NCBI RefSeq assembly: GCF_000499845.2
Contig: NC_023749.2
Coordinates: 7,918,013 to 7,982,012, forward strand
Direction: 5' to 3'
Source of the DNA: Phaseolus vulgaris
Lineage: Eukaryota; Streptophyta; Magnoliopsida; Fabales; Fabaceae
Length of the DNA stretch: 64,000 nucleotides
The notes below the pieces were generated by a model that saw only the letters and a list, made by a program, of their open reading frames with translations, searched no databases and was not told the DNA's origin. This document shows positions 34,158 to 43,470 of the stretch, one piece after another (position 1 is the first letter of the stretch; each line of letters starts with the position of its first letter). The position numbers were made by a program, and so were the translations under genes.

Positions 34158-34850
34158 ATGGCTAGTAATTCAGAAACATTTGTTTTGCTGAGGGTGCATC
34201 TATAAAAAAACCCTCCTTTTTTTCTAGAGAAAACTATCCTCTTTTGAAAAATTAGGATGAAATATTTTCTTGAATGTGTTGATAAGGAAGTTAGGGATGA
34301 AATGGTAATGGTCCATTTGAAACAACTAGAATTGTTGATATTGTTGTGGTTATTAAAGAATTTTCTTTATGGACTCTTGATGAAAATAAAAGGGCACATT
34401 ATGATGTAAGAGCTAACCATATCATTTCTTTTGCTTTAACTATTGATGAATTTTATAGGGTTTTAGTGTGTTGTTTAGCCAAAGAAATGTGGGATGTTTT
34501 AGAGATTACACGTGAAGGTACTAAGGAAGCAAAAAGAGCAAAAAAAAATAAAAATACTCTTATACAAGAGTATGAGATGTTTAAGATGCTACCTATTGAA
34601 AGCATCTATGGTGTTCAAAAGATGTTTACTCATATAGTAAATCACCCTCTTGCTCTTGGATAGACCTTTGACAAAGAAGAACTCAACATCAAGTTTCTAA
34701 AAAGTCTAAACAGATCATGGTAGCCAAAGGTTACTGCAATATCATAATAAAAAATCCTTACCATTATGAACATCAAGATTCTAAAAAGTCCAAAAAGATC
34801 ATGGCTGAAGACTAAAATGAGCTGGAGGTAGGAAGACTAAAAGAAGAAGA
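34158..34850 (+). pseudogene. Copia gag (UBN2-type) relic
   Basis: The frame starts MASNSETFVFAEGASIKKPP and has the Gag landmarks of SIRE-like copia elements: PPFFSRENYP, HYDVRANHIISFALTIDEFY, AKEMWDVLEITREGTKEAKR (about 34480-34530), QEYEMFKMLPIESI, FTHIVNHPLALG and FDKEELNIKFLKSLNRSW. Stops interrupt it near 34250-34345 and at 34661. No protease, integrase or RT follows, and LTRs are not seen nearby. A truncated, dead copy. Confidence 0.78.
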
Positions 34851-35179
34851 AAAATGAGTGAAGTAAAGCATTACTCTAAGAGTTGACAATAAGAAAATTA
34901 AGTTTTGTATGGGAGAAAAAAAATGGACAATTCGGATGGTAAAATATGGATAACTTATTTACTATAACCAATACACACTTGTGAAAAAAATAACAATGAC
35001 GACTTATTAAAACGGGTGCAGTGTACCTATCATAAAAAGTGGTGCAATGACATTTTTGTAATAATCATGAAGTTTATTATGATAGTTAAAATTAGAACTA
35101 ACATAGTAAACTATTTACTATATTTTTTTGAGAGTTTTTGGTGCTACTTTTGAGAGTTAACAAGTGATACTTTTGTCTA
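34851..35179. other. AT-rich intergenic DNA
   Basis: Nothing recognisable. Its right edge is the breakpoint where GC-rich Tat-type gypsy sequence begins. Confidence 0.6.
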
Positions 35180-35193
35180 CCTGAAGCAGTGCT

Positions 35194-35382
35194 TTGACCG
35201 AGTCGTGCGTCAGGTCCACGTTTTTTATGGGGCCGTCGGCCTCTGGTGATTTTGATATAGATTACGAGGTTTACCAGGGCCGGTTGGTCCCGAGTGCCGA
35301 TGTGGGGGCGTTGGTGGCACAAGAGGCTCAAGTGGCCGGGACCCAAGAGGGGGAGGCCGAGGCTCGAGAGAGGGGGGGCTAA
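35194..35382 (+). pseudogene. C-terminal remnant of a Tat opposite-strand ORF
   Basis: This plus-strand frame runs opposite to the element's gag-pol. It reads ASGDFDIDYEVYQGRLVPSAD, then an acidic tail to a stop at 35382. It matches in pattern the end of the opposite-strand protein in the other Tat element (EGNFDVKKDFYNGELVPANE, near 59280-59340). The N-terminal part was lost at the element's truncation. Confidence 0.65.
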
Positions 35383-35650
35383 GATCGAGGAGGGAGAATG
35401 CGTGGAAATCCAAGATTAGGTTTACCCTTGGCCGGGGTGTGGTCTTTTCTTGTTTTTTGATTTCCTCCGAGGCCGGGGTGTGGCCTCCTTATTTTGCTTT
35501 CTTTTGATGTATCGCCCACCCTTTGCTTTTTAATATATCGTCTAACTTCTTTTTTCTTATGATTTTGTTTGGCATATAATTTTACAAGTTAATGAGTCAG
35601 TCTTTAATCGAATCAGACGGTCAGCCACAATAATTGTGAAGTTAATTGAA

Positions 35651-35880
35651 AGTATAACTGGGCGTTCGACCATTGATTGTGATATTAATCGAACAAGTAT
35701 AAGTGGGCGTTCGACCATTGATTGTGATGTTAATCGAACAAGTATAAGTGGGCGTTCGACTATTGATTGTGATGTTAATCGAACAAGTATAAGTGGACGT
35801 TCGGCCATTGATTGCGATATTTAATCGAGCGATTTTATTTGGTTGGTCGACCATTAATTGTGATATTTAATCGAGCAAGT
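35651..35880. repeat. 45-bp tandem repeat in the Tat spacer
   Basis: Units start at about 35651, 35696, 35741 and 35786, with degenerate copies after. The core is AGTATAAGTGGGCGTTCGAC followed by CATTGATTGTGAT-TTAATCG. Confidence 0.9.
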
Positions 35881-35889
35881 ATAATTGGT

Positions 35890-36245
35890 CTCGGCAGGAT
35901 ATGCCGGTTAAGGCTTAATCCAGGCCGAGCCGAGAGAGGTGCTGGCAGGGTATGCCGGTTAAGGCTTCATCCAGACCAGACCTGGGGGTCGGTCTCGGCA
36001 GGGTATGCCGATTAAGGCTTCATCCAGACCGAGCCGAGAGAGGTGTTGGCAGGGTATGCCGGTTAAGGCTTCATCCAGACCAGGCCTCAAGGGTCGGTCT
36101 CGGCAGGGTATGCCGATTAAGTCTTCATCCAGACCGAGCCGAGAGAGGTGTTGGCAGGGTATGCCGGTTAAGGCTTCACCCAAACCAAACCTGAAGGGTC
36201 GGTCTCGGCAGGGTATGCCGGTTAAGGCTTCATCCAGACCGAGCC
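35890..36245. repeat. GC-rich tandem repeat in the Tat spacer
   Basis: Alternating units of about 52-60 bp share GGCAGGGTATGCCGGTTAAG and GCTTCATCCAGACC. Two unit types alternate (one with GGTCGGTCTC, one with GAGAGAGGTGTT), giving a higher-order period of about 114 bp, repeated three times. Confidence 0.88.
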
Positions 36246-36440
36246 GAGTTGTTGCAGGAGAATTACACCAATACTTTGATGAAAACGCCTCGCTAAAACC
36301 TCCCTGGTTGAGTGAGGAAAAAATGCGTAATTTTATTATTTTTAGCTGTAGTAGAACTTGAGGTACGTGGCATTCCACATTTTCAGTACAATTTTTCCCA
36401 AAATCCATTCTAGATGATAAGCTCCTCCTTTTGCGACTTC

Positions 36441-37564
36441 TCAAACTCGAAAAGGCCCCTCCCAGTTGGATGAGAATTTCCCTTCATTTTTTCTCGCATC
36501 GCTGCACATTCTCCAGACGAGGTCGCCCTTCTGGAAACTCCTCGGCTGGACCCTTGTGTTGTACCGCCTGGACGCTCGAATTTTGCAGGCGGCCTCCCGA
36601 ATCCTGTTTTTGTCACGAAACTCACTTACAAAGTCGAGGTTGACCGCTAGACTTTCCTCGTTTAGGATGAGGTCGAACATCTGCCGTCGTATGGTGGGTT
36701 CGGCCACCTCAACTGGGATCATGGCCTCGGTGTCGTATGTCAGGCTGTAGGGTGTTTCCTGCGTGGTAGTCTGGGGGTGCACCTGTACGCCTAAAGTACC
36801 TCGATCAGCTCCTCGGTCCATCGGCCATTGGCCTTGTCCAACCGCTTTGTTGGCAGCCTCGGCCTGCCCATTGATTTGCGGGTGCTCTACCGAGGCCGTG
36901 ATAAACTTGATGCCCAGGTCGTCATAGAAGGGTTGTAAGCCTCGGTCAATGAATTGTCAGCAATTGGCAGTTATTAATGTGTGCGAGACGCTGAACCGGC
37001 AAACAATGCTCCTCCACACGAAGTTCTGCACATTCTTTGCCGAAATGGAGGTAAGGGGTTCGGCCTCGATCCATTTGGTGAAGTAGTCGACTCCACCAGG
37101 AGTAATTTGGTCTGCCCTTTCCTCGGGAAGAAGGGACCGATGATGTCCATCCCCCAAATGGCGAACAACCATGGGAAGGTGATGCTGTGCAGCTATTCCG
37201 GCCTTGTGTGGTGGAGGGGGCCGAACTCCTAGCTCTTGGCGCATTTCTTCACGTATTCTGCACAGTCGCCCTGTATGGTCGGCCAAAAGTAGCTGGCCCA
37301 TAGAACTTTGGCGGCCATCGTCCTTGCCCCAGCATGATTTCCGCAGATCCTCTCGTGGATCTCGGCCAAAATGTACTCGGCCCGCTTGTTGGTGATGCAT
37401 TTTAGCAGGGGGGTCGAGTAACCTATCTGGTACAAATCTTCGTTGATCATGGTGTATCGGGTGCATTGTTGCTTCATCGCCTTTTCTTGGTCGGGCTTGC
37501 ATGTAACGTCTGTTAGGTACTGGATGACGGGTGTCATCCAGTTGTCGGTCTCAGCCTCAGTCAC
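36441..37564 (-). pseudogene. Tat integrase relic
   Basis: The frames from 37564 down to 36441 cover the zinc-binding domain (HERICGNHAGARTMAAK...; C-terminal cysteine pair in YVKKCAKS), the core start WGMDIIGPFFPRKGQTK, and the C-terminal part (YSLTYDTEAMIPVEVAEPT, EGPFRV). The second catalytic site reads LITANC where integrases have TDNG: the aspartate codon is GCC (Ala) at 36966-36968. A stop (near 37230), frame changes and loss after PQINGQAEAANK also break it. Not functional. Confidence 0.8.
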
Positions 37565-38549
37565 ACTAGAGTGTCTTGGCCATATTTGTATGACTGACCT
37601 CTAGTGGCTCTTCTTCTTGGTGACCGACAGCTTGGACAAGATGTCGGCCCTTTTGTTGTCCTCCCTCGGTATGTGTTCCAATGGTGCTTTGCTGAAACGG
37701 GTGATGCTATTTTTGGCCGACCATCACCTGGGAGTCGCTTTTGCATGTGACTTCTCGTGCTCCCATGTCGTAGGCTAGGTTCAGTCCAACGAGCAAGGTC
37801 TCGTACTCGACCTGGTTATTGGTCGCCCAGAATCCAAATTGGAGAGCTTTCTCCAGGAAGAGGTCGCCCGGCCCTTCCTAGACGACTCCCGCTCCACAGG
37901 CTGTTTTATTTGAAGAGTCGTCCACATAAAGCGTCCACCCACCCGAGAGGGTGGGTAGTGATGTTAGCTCGGCCAAGAAGTCGGCCAAGCATTGAGACTT
38001 GATGGTTCCCCTTGGTTCGTAGCGTATGTCGAACTCGAAGAGTTCGACTGACCAACCTATCATTCTCCCTGCAAGGTCTGGCTTAGACAAAATTTTAAAT
38101 ATAGGGTATATGGTTCTTACAATTATGGAGTGGTTCTGGAAGTAGGGGTGCATCCATCTTGTTGTGAGGACTAGGGCGAGAGCCACCTTCTCTATCATCT
38201 GGTACCTGGTCTTGGTCGAGTGGAGGGTTAGGGTGACGAAGTACACCGGTCGCTTCTCACCCTCGGTCTCCTATACTAGGGCATCGCTAACTGCTTCCTT
38301 CGAGACCGCTAGATATACCAGGATCGTGTGGTCAGGTCTTGACTTCTGGATGACGGTCGGGAATGTCAGGAATTTCTTGCATTGTTTGAAGATTTCTTCA
38401 CATCGATAGTCCCAGGCGAAATTTTTGCCCTTTCGGAACAGCTGGACCATCAGCCTTATCCTTTCGGCCAGGCGGGGAACAAACCGGGAGAGGGCGGTCA
38501 GCCGCCCTAGGAGCTGTTGTACCTCTTTCACGTTGTTCGGACTTCTCAT
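37565..38549 (-). pseudogene. Tat RNase H and archaeal-type RNase H relics
   Basis: The first RNase H lies at about 38330-38080 (TILVYLAVSKEAVSDAL, RPVYFVTLTLHSTKTRYQM). A second, archaeal-type RNase H follows from about 37930 (GGWTLYVDDSSNKTACGAGV; then NNQVEYETLLVGLNLAYDMG and CKSDSQ near 37760), which is diagnostic of the Tat group. Several stops (for example after SDALV and AGVV) and frame changes are present. Confidence 0.8.
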
Positions 38550-38569
38550 GTTGAATATGACCTAACATT

Positions 38570-39977
38570 TATCGGGGTTGGCCTCTATCCCGCGATGGGT
38601 GAGCATGAAGCCGAGGAACTTCCCTCCCTAACCCCGAAAGTGCATTTTTCGGGGTTGACTCCCCTTAGGGCCCTGAAAACCCCGTCCAGGTCCTTCAGGT
38701 GTTGCTCGAATGAGTCAGACATTACGACTATGTCGTCCACGTATACTTCTACCGCCCGGCCGATTAGGCCTTTGAATATTTTGTCCATGAGGTGCTGGTA
38801 GGTCGCTATTGCGTTCTTGAGGCCGAACGACATGACCTCGTAATAGTAGTTGGCGGCGGCCGTCATGAAGGTCGTTTTCTCCTTGTCCCTGGGGTGCATG
38901 CTTATCTAGTTATAGTCAAAGTAGGCATCCAGGAAGCTCATAATTTTATGACCGGCCGCCCCGTCCACCAGTCTGTCAATGTTTAGGAGAGGGTAGGTGT
39001 CATTCGGACATGCGCTGTTGATGTTTCTGTAGTCGACACACATCCTCCAATTACCATTCGATTTGGTGACCATGACGATGATGGTCAGCTATGTCGTGTA
39101 TCGGGCCTCCCTTATGAACCCGGCCGACAAGAGCTTGCCGGTCTCCTCCTTCGTCGTGAGTCGCTTTTCGTCGCCCCAGTCCCTCTTCTTCTGGGAGATC
39201 GGGCGGGTCTGCTTGAATATTGACAATCGGTGGGTGATGACATCCGGGCTCACCCCCGGCATGTCGGTCGGCGTCCATGCGAAAATGTCGATATTCTTTT
39301 TCAACGCAGCATGCATGATCTCGGCCTCGGCCGCTGCCAAGGCTGTTCCTACAGCTGTGCTATGCTCTTCGTCGAGGAGGAGAATTCTCCTCAACTCTTC
39401 TCTCGCCTCCATCCTGTCCTCTGTCGACCGTGGATCGAGGTCCATCAACGCCACGGTTGACTCAATCTTCCTCAGTCGGTCCTTCCTGGGGGAGCGTTCC
39501 TTTTAGGAGGACTTCCTCACCCTGAGGGGAGAGGTGTCGGCCCTTATAGGCTCCACCCAGAAGCTCTCGGCGTAGCACTCGTGCTTCTTTCTGGTTTACG
39601 TGGACCGTGAGAATGTCCCCTGTCCTTGAAGGGAACTTCATTGCGAGGTGAGGGGTTGACACTATGGCCATCAACCGGTTGATGAATGGTCGGCTAAGGA
39701 GAATGTTGTAGGAGGTGTTGGCGTCGATGACTAGGTATCGGATTTTGATGGTTCTGGTGTTCTTCCCCTCTCCAAAGGTGGTGTACAACTCGATGTAACC
39801 CTTGGCACTCACCCTCTCGCCCGAGAATCCTACCACGTGGTCGTCGTATGACATCATCTCAGTCTCGGTCATCCTCATGGCCTTGAAAGTTTTCCAGTAG
39901 AGGAAATTTACTGAACTTCCTTGATCCACGAGGGTCTTCCGTATGGTGAATCGGTCTATGTCGACTGCTATCACCAT
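38570..39977 (-). pseudogene. Tat protease and reverse transcriptase relic
   Basis: The protease region reads KTLVDQGSSVNFLYWKTF near 39910 and has the long Tat-type spacer GFSGERVSAKGYIELYTTFG. Reverse transcriptase starts near 39240 (HRLSIFKQTRPISQKKRDWG), includes NGNWRMCVDYRNINSACPND, and keeps an intact catalytic box EVYVDDIVV near 38735. Stops occur after REARYTT (39089), in the FDYN region and after 38585. The RT fold is recognisable but cannot be made whole as it stands. Confidence 0.85.
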
Positions 39978-40109
39978 CGGGTCGTCCTGCTAGCGATAGT
40001 CTACGCCCTTGAAGTTCTCGTCCGTGAAGGTGATGGGTGGCATCCTCGATCGGAATGTCACTGCATTTACCTGATGTGCTGTCCGGAAGTGCCTCCCCCA
40101 GCGAAGCCG

Positions 40110-41972
40110 CCGGCTATGGTGTTGATAACCTCTCCGGACGAAGGGTCGTCAGCATGTGGTGCATGGCAACGTCCGGACTCAGATTCTGAATGCTCATTGC
40201 CACCTTACTGAACCTATCCACAAAGGTTCTCAACGATTCTCCCTTCTCCTGGCGGATGCCTACCAGGGTGATGGAAGTTAGGTGGTGCGGCCGGCTGGTC
40301 GCGAACTGGGTTTCAAACTTTGCTACGAGCGTGGCAAAACTATTGATGGAGTTGTGATGAAGATCACATAGGAGAGGCTTTTATTAATGAAGGAAGAGGT
40401 TATTCACCCACACATTTGAAGTTCTTCCTTCTAGTCTTCTCAAAATTTAAAGAAGACATAAAATAAAGAGAGGACCAAGCCTAAAGCCAAAAAAGTCTAC
40501 AAGCTTTCAAGAATAGACTTCAATTAATGTCTCTCTTTATAGTTTCTTTTGTATAAATTTGTAAATAATATAGAATAGTGTTTAGGTAGGTGCTAAGAGG
40601 GAAACCTAAAGAAACCTCTTTTGTAAAGCATCTTTAGGCATTAGTTTAGAATTTTCTAGAAGGTGACTCTTCATAAGTCACTATAGGCGTTAGCTTAGGA
40701 GACTTTTGGGTAGCTTGTGGTACAAGCTTTGTAGTATCATGACCGGCCCTTGCTCCTATAAAAGGAGGGCTTGGGTCCTTTGAAATTCAGAATTGGAATT
40801 TGTAGTATCAAAACTCTCCCAAATTGGTGATAGAGTGTAGTGAAAACTTGTCTTCTCCTCTTCCTAGTCTCATCTTGAGTGCCTTGGTTCTCTCAAGTGG
40901 CGGCATTGCACACTTATCTTGGAGCATTCACACTTCAAGTGGCGTGTTCATCAACCAAGAACTACAACCACATAAGTCTTCTTTCTTCTCCAACTTCTCC
41001 TTCCATTTTCGTGCATTATATGAACTCTTAAACATGTCTTAGGCTTCTTTCTTGCTTTCTATTCGGTGTTCTTGCCTAGTTTCTTGTTTCAATCGGTTCA
41101 TCTTCTTTCTTCTTTGCTTTTGTTCGGTGCATTTCATTTGTGAAGCATTTCAATCGGTTCCTTTCATTTCTTAAGCAATTTAATCGGTTCATTTGTTTTT
41201 TAGCACCTTTTAATCGGTTCAATTGACAAGAAATGGAACTTCCATGTGAGTTTGGTGTTTGGTGCAAGTTTTGGTGAGTTCTTGAAACATAGAACATTGA
41301 TCCATTTCTATAAAAGTGCCTATTCAATCTCCAACTCAACTTGATTCCATAAAATGTCAAAGAATCATTTATATCTTGTTATTGGAATCATATCAAGTTG
41401 GGTGAGAGCTTAGTGAACCAACTAAGGGTTGCTCCCTTCAAGGATGTAGGAAACACTCGGCACATCACGGCGTCGTTCGAAGTGTAGAGACTCATATGGG
41501 AGGTGTAGGCGTCCATATGCTCTTTCGGGTCGGTCGACCCATCATATCGGTCTCGGTTGAAACCCTTCCACTTCTCAGGCAAAGGGACTTCAATGATGGT
41601 GTTGGTAAAGGGATGTCGGCGGTTCGGGTCGGCCGTCAGGGTCGTCCGGGTGGACCTGATTAGGCATGACTCGTCGCCCATCTCGGTTTCTCAGGGAGGG
41701 GGTCAGCCTCTCGTCCCCTCGGCCACATCTGGGTTGGGGGGAGAGGTGTAGGACTTGCCGACAACGTTCGTCGGTATGACAGAGGGTCCTCCCTCCCCCA
41801 ACTTCTTCTTCATTTCTTCGTTCTCCCTACGGAGAACTTGCAGCTCTTGCTCGTTTTTCTGAGCAGCCTCCTCGGCTTTCCTTCTCATCTCGGTCATCTC
41901 TCTTTGGAGAGACAGTAGCAGCATCGTCTGGTCGGCTTCGGTCATTCTCTCCATGCTTCTGGTTGAGACCAT
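40110..41972 (-). pseudogene. Tat gag relic, split by a solo LTR
   Basis: The reading frame starts MVSTRSMERMTEADQTML with a coiled-coil-like N terminus (41972-41780). A second stretch carries the gag domain (RDRYDGSTDPKEHMDAYT, DAVMCRVFPTSLKGATLSWF). At 41396 the frame runs into the solo LTR and resumes at 40349 (SINSFATLVAKFETQF, FATSRPHHLTSITLVGIRQE). After HHMLTTLRP near 40140 the sequence jumps to the pre-protease region (VINTIAGGFAGGG), so the zinc-knuckle part of gag was deleted. Confidence 0.85.
40355..41395 (+). mobile_element. Solo LTR inside Tat gag, perfect 5-bp duplication
   Basis: A 1041-bp segment starts TGATGAAGATCACATAGG and ends GGAATCATATCA. AGTTG flanks it on both sides (40350-40354 and 41396-41400). 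If one AGTTG and the segment are ignored, the host gag frame continues without a break. It contains TCCTATAAAAGGAGG near 40755, a good TATA box for an LTR promoter, but no coding region. It is a solo LTR of a different family, left by LTR-LTR recombination. Confidence 0.92.
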
Positions 41973-42002
41973 CTACTTTTTTCCTTCAGCTAGTTTTCCT
42001 CG

Positions 42003-42021
42003 ACCCCACGGTGGGCGCCAA
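42003..42021 (-). other. Primer-binding site of the older Tat element
   Basis: The minus strand reads TTGGCGCCCACCGTGGGG directly after the LTR end. The same sequence is found in the younger Tat element. Confidence 0.85.
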
Positions 42022-42022
42022 T

Positions 42023-42631
42023 TGTTCCTGCTAGGGAGATGGGACCTAGAGAACTATTGAAGTCTTCTTCTCCTTCATTCGGTCAGTCAGGTCACTGGAT
42101 GACGAGCTGGGATTCCCCTCGTTCTCCTGCTTTTCCTTCGGCACTCGGTCTCGGGTGAACACCGGATGGTGGGGGTACCTGCGAAAGCACTCCGACGCTC
42201 AAGTCAGTAAAGCGGGTGGTCAGCTCTCAGGTAGGTGAACAGTAATAAATGACATACCTTATTTCTTGGGATGTGTGTTATTTATATTATTCTAATGGAC
42301 CTACCTTGTTGGGCCCGTTTATCGAGGTGGATATCGCTTAGGGTTGCATTACCTAATTCTTAATTATGGATTAACTTCGCTGACCTTGGTTTAAGCGTTA
42401 ACGGTGATAGGGGTCGGCCATTAGCCAGGTTCCCCTGGTATGGGTCGGCCATCGGCCAGATTCCCATGGTCTCGGTCGTCTCGACCAAGTCTTCTGAGGT
42501 TTCGATCGAGCCTTCTGAGGTCTCGACTAAGTGGGTCGTCGACCTCGTCGTTCGGTCAAGTTTAACTAGGTCTCTCTTAGTCTCGATCAGGTTGACCAGG
42601 CCTCGGTCATGTTGACTAGGTCTCAGCCTCA
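42023..42631 (-). repeat. 5' LTR of the older Tat element
   Basis: The LTR ends (minus strand) CTAGCAGGAACA beside the primer-binding site. Its start is less sure; TGAGGCTGAGACC at 42631 gives 609 bp. Much of it is related to 63735-64000, including GGCCGATGGCCGACCCATAC and AAACGGGCCCAACAAGGTAG. Confidence 0.75.
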
Positions 42632-43244
42632 CCCATATCTGTACACAAATAATGTACTACAATATATAACACATATCACTTATGTTACATATTAATATAA
42701 GAAAATTGTAATTTATTAATATGTAAAACGAATATATATCATATCCTTTTGCAGATCTATATTAGCGTGAGATATGATTATTTTTGAAATGGTATTATAA
42801 CCTAAAAAAGGACTATTTTATAAAAGTATGAAGTTTCTTAGGTTTAATGAGTTTTTCAATTCGAGTTTTTTTTATTAGCACGCTTGAGGTATAGTGCGGT
42901 GGCAGGTTTCGTGCTTTTCTTGGGTGTCGCATGGAACGTACGTAGTACCTTAGCTCTTTCACTTTATGCCATTTTGGGGAAGAAAATACCACCCCTTCAC
43001 CCTACACTTATACTTAAGACAGCTCAACTACAGCTGGATCAAATCAAAATATCCCTACCTCGTTTCCTCATCTTTCATTCATACATTCAATCTTCTCAAA
43101 CAAAACTTAAATATATTATTATGTTACAAAAATTCTAACTAAAAATGACGTGATTGTAGGATGATATAGTGCGTCAGGTTCCGCAGATTAGTCTTTCATC
43201 ATTTAACGGGATAAATAAACTTTTTTTTAGTCTGTTTATTATCA
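42632..43244. other. AT-rich intergenic DNA
   Basis: No supported gene. The 84-aa frame at 42884-43138 resembles nothing I recognise. Confidence 0.55.
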
Positions 43245-43470
43245 AAGTGCACTTTAAGCTTAACTCAACTCTACAAAACTAGTTCATGAAGTGAGGTTTA
43301 CACTCACTTATATACAATAAAATGTCTTAATCTCTAGTTGATGTGGGATCTCCAACACACCCCTCACGTCGAGAGTGACAACATATTATGGGTGGTCCGA
43401 TAACGGTCCGATAGCAGGTGACACGATAGGCTCAACAAACACTCGCTAGGATAGTCCGTTAATCTGTAGC
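43245..43470 (-). repeat. TRIM-like repeat, partial copy, minus strand
   Basis: On the minus strand TGTTGGAGATCCCACATC starts an LTR at about 43356 that ends near 43248 with CACTTTGATAATA. It is preceded by a purine tract (GTGAGGGGTG) and by internal sequence with CCTATCGTGTCA. It is the same family as 32865-33148. Its other LTR is missing. Confidence 0.7.

Larger units (their letters stand above)
35180..42631 (-). mobile_element. Tat-type Ty3/gypsy element, 3'-truncated, minus strand
   Basis: Read on the minus strand: 5' LTR (42631-42023), primer-binding site, gag, protease, reverse transcriptase, RNase H, a second archaeal-type RNase H, integrase, a tandem-repeat spacer, and the end of an opposite-strand ORF. 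The sequence then stops abruptly at about 35180 and joins AT-rich DNA; no 3' LTR is present. It is far more GC-rich than its surroundings. All coding parts carry breaks. Gag is split by a solo LTR (40355-41395). The layout is the same as in the younger element at 52336-62153. Confidence 0.85.

Noticed and set aside
35636..36361. Several overlapping repeat-rich frames on both strands
   Set aside because: They are produced by the tandem repeats, whose lengths are multiples of three or nearly so; no domain is present.
42884..43138. 84-aa frame between two repeats
   Set aside because: No similarity, no codon bias, and no promoter features.
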